A DNA stretch of 64,000 bases from Jaapia argillacea MUCL 33604 (lineage: Eukaryota; Basidiomycota; Agaricomycetes; Jaapiales; Jaapiaceae): the NCBI GenBank assembly GCA_000697665.1, contig KL197709.1:2355599-2419598 (forward strand). Reading direction: 5' to 3'. Both the position numbers and the translations under genes were made by a program. This document shows, one piece after another, positions 22,350 to 33,898 of this stretch (the first letter of the stretch is position 1; each line of letters begins with the position of its first letter). The notes under the pieces were generated by a model. The model did not search any database, was not told where the DNA came from, and saw only the letters and a list, made by a program, of their open reading frames with translations.

Positions 22350-23675
22350 ATGGGTGTTCGAATTGTCGCCCACATCATCCTCGGCCTCTTCATTCCACTC
22401 TTCTATGTCATCGAGACAATGAGGAACTTCTCTTCCGGCTTTGGTCCGTCGGTTTGCCCAGACATCACCTTCCGTACACCGTCGGTGCCTCCTCTCAAAG
22501 ATCGTCCTCACCCATTCTTCACACTCTTCGAAATCATTCCTCTCACTTCCTTTGTGAGGTCTTTCCCTCTTTTCCAAGCCCTGTCCAAACCAGCAGACTT
22601 TTACTTGTGCTTGACCACACCGAGTCTTATGGAGTCTTTGGGTGATCCATGGATGACGGTGTTTGTGGATGCACTGACACCCATCTTCGTTGTTCTGGCT
22701 GCATGGATAGGCGTCGAAGCTCTGAAGGTCAGGTCGAGCGGCCCTCGCGTCGCTCGATGGATCATCCAGTCACCATTGTTAACCATTGCAGTTGCACAAA
22801 TGAGTTGTCCAACACTTCCTCTTCTCTACCCCATTTTCTTACTTGCTGTGCTCAGTAACAACAGGAGCAGGGATCCATTTGATCAGCATCCCTGCCTGGT
22901 TGTTGCTCGACAAGAATGTCCAAGTGACTCGCCTACCATCGACTCCTCAATTAACGGCTCTCCTCGTTCACATCTTGATCCTTGCAGGGATTATGTCCTC
23001 GTTCATCGGGGCTCCTGAGGTGAAGACACAGCTCGTCTAATCAGCATTCTGATTCTGATACTGTTGCCCAACAAGACAGTCGCCCTTTGGCTCGTCTCCA
23101 TGTTTCATATCTCCGTCATTCTCGCCCCCCTCCTCTGCCTCACAAGTCCACACAAATTATTCAGTTCTCCCTTATTGGCTATCATTAAGCCAAAGACTGG
23201 GATCGGATCCCCCCACCCACTCTACGCATTCTGGACCCTCATCGCCGGAATCGCAGCCATCTTGAACTTCCAGTTCATGACCCGTCTCATCACATTCGTC
23301 TACACCTACGACTGGCCAGTTCCTGCAAACTACGGTCTCCCAACTCCAACAAGTTATATCAGGCCTCCCCTCGACAAGAAATCTCTCAATGACCATCTCT
23401 TCTATATCATAGATAGAGCATCGTCCAATCGCATCGTCACGCTGTGCGACCTTTTTCTGTCGACTTTGGCATTACAACTGATACAATTCGAACGATTCAC
23501 GACGATATGGGGTTTCATCGAGTATACCCTCGAGTCTCTCATTCTCGGCCGAGCGGCAAGCTTTGCGTTGTGGCAAAGAAGGGAGTGGGAGGACAAGTCA
23601 GGGTGTGTTGAGGAGCAGATTTTCGAAGCCCACGTCATACCTTCCAAGAAAACGAAGCGTAGGAAGAATACATAG
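22350..23675 (+). CDS. Polytopic integral membrane protein, unknown function
   Basis: Eight or so predicted hydrophobic spans. Exon 1 opens MGVRIVAHIILGLFIPLFYV and continues FFTLFEIIPLTSFVRSFPLF, WMTVFVDALTPIFVVLAAWI and IIQSPLLTIAVAQM. I place a 52-base intron at 22804-22855 (pyrimidine-rich, CTCAG acceptor), giving ITTGAGIHLISIPAWLLLDK, then LTALLVHILILAGIMSSFIG. A second intron (about 23021-23073) leads to TVALWLVSMFHISVILAPLL, YAFWTLIAGIAAILNFQFMT and YDWPVPANYGLPTPTSYIRP, and a lysine-rich end KKTKRRKNT. It resembles the fungal multi-span proteins often found near biosynthetic genes, but no such genes lie here. Function unknown. Confidence 0.7.
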
Positions 23676-24121
23676 CATCACACCATATAAATGATTGCGA
23701 TTTGATGTGTTGATGTTCTTCCCAAACAATGTCTTCAATCTGGCTTCCTTCGTTGCCGGGTACTCATCCACCCGACCCGCCTTCACCGACCTCAAACCCG
23801 AATCGCGTCCCATGATAGGTACCTTATGAACTTCTCACACCTCATAGCTACCACTAAATGGCGAAGTGATATACCTCTATCCAATCCGAGCGCTGGATTC
23901 CACGACCATGTCTCAGCGCCCATCCCCGGACGACCGGGAATAGCTGCGTTTGATCGGTGATTGGTGGGCGCAGCTTGTAAAGCACGGTCTGAAGTGAAAC
24001 CGCTACACGTGGAAACGACTGGGCGGAAGTATTGATAAGATAGCCAGGTAGCTGCGGCGAGGGGCATCCGATATTGAACCAACCTACTTCCTTCGCGACA
24101 CCTCTCCTCCTGTGAATCGTG
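23676..24121. other. Intergenic region
   Basis: 446 bases between two genes on the same strand. A 96-codon minus-strand frame (23792-24082) has no recognisable domain and probably is not a gene. It should include the promoter of the cupin gene. Confidence 0.3.
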
Positions 24122-24901
24122 ATGTATCCGTTCAACTATTACCCCAGCGCCAACAGCGACCTCATTAAGCAGCTGCGCCTACAGAGGCACCCTGAAGGAG
24201 GTTCGTGGAGTAATGTCCCTTGGCAGGAGCTGATAAAGGCCACGTTGGCTGACGTCGGTCATGTAGGTTATTTCGCCGAAACGGATCGTGAGGAATACTA
24301 TGTCCCATCACCGTTCACTGGTAAGTTGCCGAATGGCTCTGCATCGAAGTGAAGGGGGTGTTAAACGTATGCCGTTGGGTATATCAGCTGGGGCGCCACG
24401 TCCGATTGCAACGTCCATCTACTATCTTCTCACATATGATAACCCAAGCGGGGTCATCCACATGAACAAATCTGTGGTGAGTTATCTCATCTATAGGAGA
24501 AAGGAAGCCTATCTCAACTCACTCCACTTCATTGATCGATACAGACTTATCACGTCCTGCATCAAGGCCGCGCCGAATACACGCTCATACACCCTGGTAC
24601 GCCCCCACGGATAGAAAAGAAGATCATGGGTACAAACACCGCAGCGGGCGAGCAACTCCAGCTCCTAGTTGGGACCGGCGTGTGGAAGATGTCTCGGATC
24701 CTTCCTGACGAATTGGCCTCAGCAAAAACAGAGGAAGAAAAAGAACGAGTGGGGTGCCTCATCACGGAAGTCGTTGTACCTGGGTTTGATTGGGAAGATC
24801 ATCAATTCTTGACCACCACAAGTTTGCGTCAGATGTTCGAAGGCGTGGAGGGGGGTGAGGCGAAATTGAAGGACTTGGAACCTTTTGTCAAGCCGGCATA
24901 A
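24122..24901 (+). CDS. Cupin_5 (DUF985) family protein
   Basis: Small beta-barrel protein of the cupin superfamily. It begins MYPFNYYPSANSDLIKQLRL followed by QRHPEGG, the DUF985 signature, joined by splicing to YFAETDREEYYVPSPFTG. Next is ATSIYYLLTYDNPSGVIHMN, then SVTYHVLHQGRAEYTLIHPG (the metal-site 'HxLxxGxAEY' strand) and IEKKIMGTNTAAGEQLQLLV. The end is CLITEVVVPGFDWEDHQFLT, again typical (VxPGFxxxDFxL). Four introns are visible: about 24210-24270, 24321-24390, 24477-24545 and 24597-24620, the last being short and less certain. The biochemical role of the family is poorly known. No key residue is missing. Confidence 0.83.
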
Positions 24902-26867
24902 TGTGATGAACTGCGTAGAGTTTGATTGCGATAGATAGAATACGGGTAATATTGGGCTGCTGTGTCGTGTTTCTGGGGCAACGGACTGGATGTAACGAGA
25001 TTCATTTCATATTGACCAGGTCATCTGGTTGTTATCAGGTCGATTCATTCCCCCTTGCAGATATCTGGCGCCGAGCATACCTTACGAAGGATGATCTAAT
25101 CTTCCAGTTCCTTGAACTGTCCATCGCGTCGGCCATTAGGTGGCAATGATCAAGCGCTCATTCGCTATACAATTGCGGACCGCCCCGTAAGCCTTGATCG
25201 GTGGATGGAAATAATGCTGCGAGCCTCGTGGATGGGGGCACTTGAGCTACTGTCGAGATAAGATTCTGAGAAGACGATCAGAAGCGCTGGGCAAGAAACA
25301 CCATGAGAGTGGAGTGTCCAGGAAACAACCGAAGGCATAGCGTTACAGGGGCAGGTGTGCGCGCAAAATCGACCATCCTATACTCCACCAACGAGGCTTC
25401 TGGGAGGCAAATAAAAGGAAATGTTTTGTTAGTGACCAAAGCAAACGGTTTACAAGTCAAACTCGAGAAAATGTTATTGTCCTAAATATCAGCCCCGTCA
25501 ATAATACCAAGCTCTCGTGGTGAAATCTAGACAGCATGAGAATGAAGAGCGACGCACAGCGACAAAAGGCCCGACGGATACCACCGGAATTGGTCGACAG
25601 GGGTCTTGAAATACGAGTGGACAGCATTTCAAGTAGACATGTCAGTTATAGTTAAGATTGAAGGCGCTGGAGATAAATGGAATAAGAAGCGGTGAAGAAG
25701 CAATTGAGCAGTGCAAGGTACTAAGAGCCAAAATAACATGTCACTGGGATGATCAAATAGCTTGGATGCTCGGTAGTGCGTCCACTCCAAGAAAGAGCAC
25801 ATGATTATCAGTGGCGCTAAGTAGCTATGCGTATCGGGAGGTGAGACGATCCCGCCCAGCCTGTGGCTTGAACTCAACGATAGTCAAAGTCTGATTGATA
25901 CACGAGGTGCAGATTGATATACGCTGTAACTGGCCTCAGCACATCGGACATCGCAGAGCATTCATGATGATGTCTCGTAATACCAACTTGTCGAAGTACT
26001 AGGATGAGGGAGCTGGGAGCCGAGATACGGGTGCTGACCTTGGTGGAGAGATAACATCACGCTAGCCCCGATGTCCGTGTCGAAGAGAGCCAACAAAGGA
26101 TATAGGGTTGGAGAACGGGGACCAAGCCGTGAGAACGAACCCCAGAAAAGCCACTCAACGAACGACGGAGAGGACGGTGGTGAAAGCTTCATATAGCAGT
26201 CGGGATCCGTCGAAACAGGAGGAGGTCGGAAATCCCCCGGGCTGGGTTGTAAAAGCACCCAGTGATGAAAGCTAGATTCAGATATATCTAGATGATTGTG
26301 TGGCGGTGTGAGTTCCCAACGAAGAACCTGACAAAGGCGCAGCTACGCACCAGAGCTTGAGGGACCTGCCACCCATAGCGGAACCCCTCACATCGGCCGA
26401 CATACACGACAGCTGACAGACCTATGCACATTTCATGGTAACTCCACTGCTCCACCTGATTAGACAAAGCAGCTAGTTGAATTGATTAGAAGCTGTACGA
26501 CGAGTTGGTAGATGCAGACGTCGTTGGGTTTGAAAATTCAGAAATAATCATTACAAGGAGGCGGGAGCCCGAATAACGTCCAAGTATCCACGGAATAGGT
26601 GTAAATCCGGCTAGAGACAGGGTTGGAGCAAGAAAGATATCGTCAAGAATGACCAGAGTCGGAACTTTGGAGCCGAGAAAGAGAAGAACTTGAAGAAGCA
26701 CAGCGTCGGGATGAGTGACGCCTCGTGGCCATGATATCAGCCCCGTCAAATCTACGATTTGAAGCCACCCTGCGGGTTTATAAACCGGCCTTTGAACTTT
26801 CTTGCTCCTTACCCTCCCCCCTACCCTCGAGCCCCACGAACGCCTACGACACCCATAACGACCCGCA
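24902..26867. repeat. Gene-poor island with diverged repeat blocks
   Basis: Nearly 2 kb without a supportable gene. A 16-base direct repeat, ATATCAGCCCCGTCAA, occurs exactly at 25486-25501 and 26734-26749. Between the copies, short blocks recur in one orientation with drift: GGGAGCC(C)GA-ATA near 26010 and 26565, and GGGTTGGAG near 26107 and 26618. Others are AAGAAAGAG near 25790 and 26680, and TCGGGAxGxGAxACG near 25835 and 26706. On the minus strand each block carries an 80-100 codon frame with no known domain. I read this as several old, highly diverged copies of one unit. A TATA box (26779-26784) before the next gene closes the region. Confidence 0.35.
26779..26784 (+). promoter_or_regulatory. 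TATA box of the gene at 26868
   Basis: TATAAA inside GGGTTTATAAACCGG, 89 bases before the ATG. A C/T-rich leader (CTTACCCTCCCCCCTACCC) lies between it and the start, as in strongly expressed fungal genes. Confidence 0.5.
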
Positions 26868-27454
26868 ATGTCTCAGTATTACTATCCTACCCGCTCGAAC
26901 TCCCAGTACAGACACTCTCAGGGCTATAGCCCGACCCATAGCAGCTACCACTCCCACCACACTGCGTCGCCGGTATATTACACCCAGAGCGACTCTGGTC
27001 ATCGGCGGGGACGATCTGCGAGCATTCATTATATCCCCTCCCAAAGCTCGCATCACCACGGGACACCGGTGCACTATGTGACCACCTCCCGGAGCAGCCG
27101 TAGTACATCCCGTCCTGCGTATGTCGATGCAAGCAGGCACGGGTACCCCAATGTCACTGTCATAGTAAGTCGTGTTGGCCATGCCACGCCCTTTGTCCAC
27201 GACTAACGCATGCTCCGCAGCCTGCTCGCCGCTCTCGATCGCAATCTCGATCGCGTCACAGTACCCTCCATCGCTCTCGCCAATACTCTGCTTACGACAA
27301 CCATCTCACCCTCGGTGACCGAATTCGCCGACTGTTCGGTCTGGGACCAAGTTCCCACCACTCGAACCGTGATTGGCACCACCGTGTCCGCTACACGGAT
27401 GCTCGGACTGGACGGGAGGTGGATTCGAATGGAAGGCCTATGTACCGCTTCTAA
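26868..27454 (+). CDS. Ser/His/Tyr-rich basidiomycete orphan protein
   Basis: Two exons. Exon 1 is strongly biased to Ser, His and Tyr: MSQYYYPTRSNSQYRHSQGY, repeated HSSYHSHH and SQSSHHHGTPVHYV blocks, then RPAYVDASRHGYPNVTVI. A 52-base intron (about 27168-27220) leads to an Arg/Ser stretch (PARRSRSQSRSRHSTLHRSR). The one folded-looking motif follows, LTLGDRIRRLFGLGP, then HRVRYTDARTGREVDSNGRP and MYRF. The 'GDRIRRLFGL...R.VD..GRP.Y' ending recurs in uncharacterised basidiomycete proteins. About 175 residues. Likely a disordered, highly expressed protein with a TATA promoter; function unknown. Confidence 0.65.
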
Positions 27455-27925
27455 GAGCCATGTGCCCGAGTCCTTGGTGATCTCGCTGAGCGAAGATCGC
27501 CTCAAAGGGCCTCCGTCTGTTCTTCGTATCGACTGATTTTCTCGTCCCCTACTGTCTTACCATCCGGACACGGGTCGTTTAATGAGGTTTTGAACTCATG
27601 TATGATTACCGCTAAGCTTGTATTCCCGACTAAGATATCTTTTTATTTACTGTTATTGATGTATCCGTCCCCGTATCACTGGCCAGGAGCTATCAGCGTA
27701 CTATCATTCCGGAATTGATCACACTATATCCCACCCCCACATAGATATTTCACGATGAACTCCAAGGAGCTTGTGGACACACAGTAATCGCAACGACGTC
27801 ATGGTCATCCGAGCGGCGGAAGTATTTCATTTTGAAGAATCGTGGAGTGGATTGGATGCTCCGCTTCCTGGAGGCTCACAACGAGAGCAAGACAAAAAGG
27901 GGTGATGGACACACTTTTGTCAAGC
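27455..27925. other. Convergent intergenic region
   Basis: 471 bases between two 3' ends. A/T-rich patches (TATCTTTTTATTTACTG near 27630) may serve 3'-end formation. No gene is seen. Confidence 0.3.
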
Positions 27926-30614
27926 TTACAATTTATGAGGTCGCCAATGTCCCTTCAGACTAGCCACCACCTCCTGTTCTGCACGCGACAACGAGCTAAC
28001 CCCAGGCCGACCCCCACTGAGCAATTCATGCTGACCTGAATCCTGACAACCAACACCATCCCTCGATATGTCCAACAGAAGTGTTCGGCCTCGACGAAAC
28101 TGCTCCATAGGCGTGATAGATGCAACAGACGAGTCAGAGATGAAGCTTTGGGCATCCGAACAATCTGTCCAATCTTCGTCTTCTGGAAGTCTCCACTGAG
28201 TTTCATTTGGATAGTCCGTGGTGTCCATGACCTCGGCGGGTTCACATTCGTCGAAATATGGCTGATCAGCGACGAAGCCCTCTTCTCCAATTTCGCTGTA
28301 CTCCGCCTGATAATCCTCTTGTTCGTCGCAATAGTACTCTTCGCAGTAATAGTCTTCACATTCGACCTCCCAATCGGCAGCCTGCAAAAGTGTGATTTCT
28401 GCTCCATAGTCGTCCGGGAGGCTTATATCATGATTATAGACTTGCTCTTCTTCGTAGCCATCGGAATATGTCTGAGGCTCATAGTAGCCGTCGCCAACAT
28501 TCTCCAAGGTGTAGGGCGTCGCGTGGAACCGAGCTTCATCGGCATAGTCTTCCCACAACATTGCCTCTTCCGCCTCTTGGACGTCGATATCGTCAAAGCA
28601 GTTCCCATCCTCGAAGTGTTCGTCCACGCTGATAATGGGAGGTAGATCTCCAAGCGAAGGACGGTCCAGATTTAGTCTCGTAGTAATTCTCGGAGCCATT
28701 CGTGACAGGCCAGAATCAACCTCATAAGCGCCCGAAGCAAGATCGAGAGTGTCCACAGTCGTGGATGGGGAAGGGGGCCTCAGTGACATGAGAAATTGGG
28801 GAGACCGTTGCGACGAGTATGGAGACTTTCTTGCTGGAGACACAGGAAGTTCCGCGAAGTTTTGGGACGCGTCCCCGTAGCAGGCGAAGATTGGAATGTG
28901 TCCCGAAGGCGCGGGCCGGCAGACATGGCTGCTGGCGGCCTCGCCGTTGTTCCCGTAATGACGTTCCAAGGGCGGATGGTTGGCGCAGTTCTCGCCAGAA
29001 ATATCACTCTGACGAAGGAGAGCAGCTGGTTCCGGCTTGAAGAAATATTTGGAGACGGAGAGAGGTCGTTCCATAGCTGGTTGGTCGGGCAAATCTATAG
29101 GGCGTAATTGAGAGGCTGATTCCCAGGGGCCCAGAGAAGAGCTGCGTTGATCATCAACACCTTGGTTCGGCGCGTCCGGATTGGACTCGTGGTTTATTGA
29201 ACCGAGAACTTCAGAAGGGCGACTGTTGAGGCGTTTTGGGGTGCTGTCAGATTTATCCTCGGCTACAGCGGGGGGAGGGAACCCTCCAACATCCCATCCA
29301 AGAGCTCGGGTATCCAGTAGAACGGTGCCCTCCGCCGTATTTGCGTTGAGAAGTACCGAGGTCACTTCCGAAGGCAGGTCGCACTGATCATCCTCGATAT
29401 CCCATATTGCAGATTCAGCTACTGTAGTACTTGCCGCAGGTTCCTTCGGGGCTGGGGGGTCAGAAAGGCGAACCTTTTTGACTGGTTTCGAAGAATCAGA
29501 GAGCTTCCTCGATGTGGGGCGTTTACGTTTTGGGGGCGAGATAACGAAAGAGCTGAGGCTAGAGGATGAAGAGGAAGGTGTTTCTCTTGAAATTTTATTG
29601 AGAAATGAAAATTCCGAGAAGGCCTGCGCTGAGTGTCAAAGGGAGATAAGGGGTGATATCTAATGAGCACGATAGACGACAAACCATTCTTGACCGATTC
29701 ACGCATTTTTTTCTTGTTATTGTGCGTCTTCGCGGATGCTCTGCCTTTGCTGAACACCCCCGCCAGAGGTGCTGGCTTCAACTGTAAGGGAAATTGAGTT
29801 GTTCATCCCAGTGGATGACGAGAACAAAACTTACAGTCAGACGATTCTTGCCAACGTTTGTGGCCGCGAAGCCATTCATTAAGGCCAGTCCAGCCAGAGC
29901 TCTGGGTTTCTTCTCTTTGGCGGCCTTCTTCTCGCCCTTTCTGTCTCTCATGTTATACTCTCCTTCACCGTCCTGACTCGGTTTCTCGGTTTCGACAGGG
30001 TTGACGAGAGCTCGTTTAACCCGTCTTCTTTCTCGACGTTCTGTCAGCCCTGTGAGTGATTCCAAAAATGTCAGCCGGACCTATGCCCATCGCAAAGCGA
30101 GATAACACGAACGCGCAGCATGATCAATGTCGGCTTCTAACCTTTCCTTTTTTTTCTGAGCTTCTGAAGGTGTAACGGCACCGACCCCCCCGGCATTCGG
30201 TGCGTCAGCAGTACGTTTGACCAACTTCTCCAATTTCTTCGCAGGCCTTGATTGACGCCTATGGGAACTTGCCTCTGTAGGTGGTCGAGGCTCGCTATTT
30301 ACAGGTTCGGTGGAATTTTGGCGACTGAGTTCATGCGGCGGCGGAGAGCGATCGATGGGAACTCGAGGCTTCAAGATGGGTGTATCAAAGCCAGGGACCT
30401 CAATGGGCTTCTTGGGAGCTGCAGGGGAGCATGGGGATGCCGCTAAATGAAAAGAAGCTTGAAAGGTCCTTCCTTCCACTGCGTAGTCGGACGCAAAGAG
30501 CTTCTGGGTCTGGATGAATGACGAGATCGCACGCGGTTTGTCAAGCTTGCCCAAAGAAACCGACCGGAGGTTGGGTGAATTCAGAGGCGCCTTCTCCAGT
30601 CCAGCTCCGTTCAT
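27926..30614 (-). CDS. Large disordered basidiomycete protein with acidic Tyr/Glu-rich region
   Basis: Starts MNGAGLEKAPLNSPNLRSVS and, in exon 1, has a Pro/Ser/Arg-rich stretch, then EAQKKKERLEADIDHAARSC. After an intron come TERRERRRVKRALVN and a short conserved-looking block ALAGLALMNGFAATNVGKNR, then PAPLAGVFSKGRASAKTHNN. The last exon (27926-29600) is long and low in complexity. It contains EDDQCDLPSEVTSVLLNANT and SPYSSQRSPQFLMSLRPPSP, then a very acidic tract rich in Tyr/Glu/Asp (ECEDYYCEEYYCDEQEDYQA). It ends LSRAEQEVVASLKGHWRPHK-L. The end motif suggests a conserved C-terminal peptide. I do not recognise a function; a nuclear regulatory role is only a guess from the basic and acidic tracts. 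Confidence 0.65.
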
Positions 30615-30701
30615 CACCAGTGTAAGAAATAAATAAGTAGTGGTACAGCGGGGTGTGATGGCGTTCAACCAACAGTGGATGCTCAGCAATCGAATCAACA
30701 C

Positions 30702-33183
30702 TCAAATATATTCCCACGATGTCAGATGTTCAACCTCCGCGAAATTATCAGGCTCTACACCTTCAGCTCGTGTAGACAAAGTATGGGTTTCTGAAGATTC
30801 CAACGGTGTCAGAATATTCTCGTTTCTATGAGGTAATATGACTTTCCTTTTATCCGTTAGATCCATGAAGCCATGTCTCTCCCTCTCCTTCTGTAAATCT
30901 TCCTCTGACCAACCGTTCTGCGTCTTCAATTCTGATAATACCTCCCTCTTCTTCTCATTCTTGCGGATATTGATCCACCGGACCACGAAGCACAAGAAAA
31001 ATTCGGCGGTCAACAGCACCAATATCGAGATTTTCCCCGGGATATATGACGGAGCGTCCTTGGGCTGGAACGTTTCTGTGCCAATAATATTGCCCAAACT
31101 GAAGGCCACGAGCGTGATCGAATGAACCGTTGTTTTCTTCGTATGCCCACTGACGTTACTCGCGTTGTAGGCATAGATCATGGAGAGCGAGCCGCCAAAA
31201 CAGTTAATGATATAGATAGCTAACAGTCGTGAGACTGCGTCAGCTAGACCGTATAGGGCACATGTGGTCGCTCACCGAAAAGCAGGGCTCCCTTCTTCCC
31301 ACTTCCATTGAGACCGATAAGTATAGCCGATCCAATGATGGTGGGCAGAACTGTGAACGCAATTGGAAGCATCCTCTCGCCCTGGAAGATATGCTATGTT
31401 AGGCAAACTCCGGACAATGAGGAGAAGGAGGATACCGTTTTGTCGGAGTATCGGGACCATATCAATAGCCAAATGACCGCAACGATGCCGCTAGGGGTGG
31501 AAAGAAGGAGGGTTTGTCTCGTGCTATATTGAAATTTAGTTAGTAAAAATAGCAAAGCTACGGCCAAAAGTCGTCTGACGTGTAACCGAAACTCTGCGCA
31601 AAAAAAATCTCAGTTGAGCATTAGAACAGAAAGAGCAGTGGTCAATGCAGACCTTGATGATCATGTTGCTGACTGGAGTCACACAAACATCAGTAAAACG
31701 AAGGGCTCGAGATGAAATCGACACACAATTTGCAAGGCCACCGTTCGGAATGCTCGCTGAAATAAAGGGGTCAAGCCTAACGCAAGCACCTCACGAACTC
31801 ATAGAGACTTACTCATAAGAGTCATGGCAACAATGAGCCAAGTGCGCACATCTGACAAGGCCTCAACCACATGCTCCTTCTTGATTTTGTGGTTTTCAGT
31901 TCCGCCTTGGTCATCGCGGACACGCTCAATAGCTGCGATTCTCTCTTCGTGTGTGAGCATCCATGCGTTCACTGGGGAATCGGGAAGCCAGAGGAAGACA
32001 ACAATGCCAACAGCAACGGCCATTGCACCGAAGACGAGAAAGAGGATTTTGTAGGACGTGATGCTGGCATTTGTGATATATGACACTCCCTTAAAGTAGG
32101 GCGTGGGCGAAGGTCTCCGCAAAGTTAACGATATGCTCACATATGCTATGAATCCCCCAACTACACTTGCAATACCAGTCTATCGGTGAAATTAAGAAAC
32201 GAAGAGATAGAGCTGAGTTAGGGAGAGAACTCACCATGAGGTACCACCACGCGATACGTGAAGACTAACCACGTCGATGTCAAAGCATAAACTTTTGCAG
32301 AGAAATGGAGCAACCTACCAACTCGCTTTTCTTATAGAACATAGAGACGATCAGGATTTGAATTGGAGCGACACAACTTTCCAGCATCCCTACTTAAGGC
32401 ATCAGCTCGAGATACTCCCAGCTGAAAGGACGACGAACCAAGGAGAAATCGTAATAGAAAGAAAGGGCCAAAGGTATTGGGTACCGCATGCAACATAAGA
32501 ACAACACCCCACAGCATGATGTTCACGCCAAGGTATTTTCCCAGTGGCAGTTTCTGTGCGATGTACATGGTCGGAAACTGCCAGACGAGGAAACCTGGAA
32601 GTGATGTGGCACTAAGTCACAGAGAACGGATGGGAGAAGCTGAAGTACCTATATAGAAAGCCATGGCCACCAGGTTGTATTGCTGGGACTAGGTCTTAGT
32701 AATGCTGATTCAAGACCCATACGTCGCATTCACTCACTTGGTCTTGGATTGGAAAGTCCATGATACTTGAATTCGCTTTAGCGAGTCTTAACGGGCGAGG
32801 GAAGTTAGCAAAGGCTCACCTGGCGTAGTTAAGTGAGGTCTTGTCTCTACAACTTCGTCGTTAGTACATCATGAAGAGTGGGCGGTTTAAAGACGAACAG
32901 GTACTGGTTCAAATAAACCAGTGCACATATCGGCGGTATGACCCAATCCTGAGTAGCATGTGAGGCAGGGATTCGGGGATCCTTCAATCCAGGGAATACG
33001 AACGAGTTTCCTCCGCAGGGCTCGATTATATTCATCACTAAAGTGATTGGTTCGCTCTGTGCCGACTAGTTTGAGTGCCTCGTCGCCATCCCGAGAGTCA
33101 AGGGTAGCTGCATCAGCTTCGATTGTACAAGATACATTCGCTTCAAACGGGACGTCCGAATCTTTGGAGGTTTCGGAGGACAT
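30702..33183 (-). CDS. Dal5-type MFS transporter (anion:cation symporter family), copy 1
   Basis: Twelve-span MFS permease of the Dal5/allantoate family, which takes up organic anions such as allantoate, nicotinate or pantothenate. The cytoplasmic N-terminus is SRDGDEALKLVGTERTNHFS followed by DEYNRALRRKL. After an intron come DWVIPPICALVYLNQYLF and DKTSLNYA, the family signature in span 1. Further blocks are FLVWQFPTMYIAQKLPLGKY, FGPFFLLRFLLG, KILFLVFGAMAVAVGIVVFL and WLPDSPVNAWMLTHEERIAA with IERVRDDQ. The last part has YNASNVSGHTKKTTVHSITL, LGNIIGTETFQPKDAPSYIP and RERHGFMDLTDKR. The final 30 residues (to 30702) depart from the usual family ending. About ten introns. Substrate unknown. Confidence 0.85.
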
Positions 33184-33898
33184 AGTTGGAGCAGGTCAAA
33201 GAAGAGCAACGACAATGCAGGATCGGATGGAGGAAAACTGGCACCCAAGGTGTGCCATGGAACGGATTCTGGTTAAGTAGGCTACCGGCGGCTATAGGGC
33301 GCATCATGGAGGGAGGAGGGGCGTAAGACAAATAAAATTTGATCTTGAGAAATTTCGAAGGATGGAATTCTGGGAGGCACAAACAATCAAGAAGAGGTTT
33401 CGGCACTGGCTCAAACACCTCGATTCCAAAGCAAGTAGATCCTCCCAGGACCCACAACGCCACCATTTCAGGCTGGAGTGATCGACGGTAAGGTTCACAC
33501 CAGAGCGAAGGCGAGGACGTATAACAATACCTAACAATACGTGAAAGACAGTTCACTTCATTTTCATTTTATTCCATCATAGTTCTCCGGACTAGTTCAG
33601 TTCCCCGACACTAGCACTACTTGTTGGTGGGGAATCACCTGAACATGGATTTCCGAGGAGACCCAGGGCCTTCCATTAATGCCGCTGGAGCCTACGTTCC
33701 CCACATCACCGGTCTGAGTATCGATACTCTACCGCCAGTCACAGTAGTTATCAAGATACTGGATAAAGACCCATAGCAATAGCTGCGGGACAATACTCCG
33801 AACTGTTGCAAGTTGTGCTTTTTTTTTCGGTGCGGACGACTGGAATCTGGATGCTGATAGTCAACGTAAAGGCCCTGAGGTGGAAGGTTCAAAGTTCA
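33184..33898. other. Promoter of MFS copy 1 and 3' flank of MFS copy 2
   Basis: 715 bases between the tandem transporter genes. One HGATAR-type site in reverse (TTATCA near 33750) is seen. A T-run (TTTTTTTTCGG near 33823) lies close to the 3' end of copy 2. No gene is visible; the 137-codon minus-strand frame here (33143-33556) has no family features. Confidence 0.3.

Noticed and set aside
22855-22870. A 16-base GTAACA..GCAG segment whose removal restores the frame in the membrane-protein gene
   Set aside because: It would be an intron far below the usual minimum. A 52-base pyrimidine-rich intron at 22804-22855 also restores the frame and gives a smooth membrane span.
24902-26867. Possible small membrane-protein genes on the minus strand
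   Set aside because: The frames have no family features or consistent splice sites and differ strongly from each other; repeat decay explains them better.
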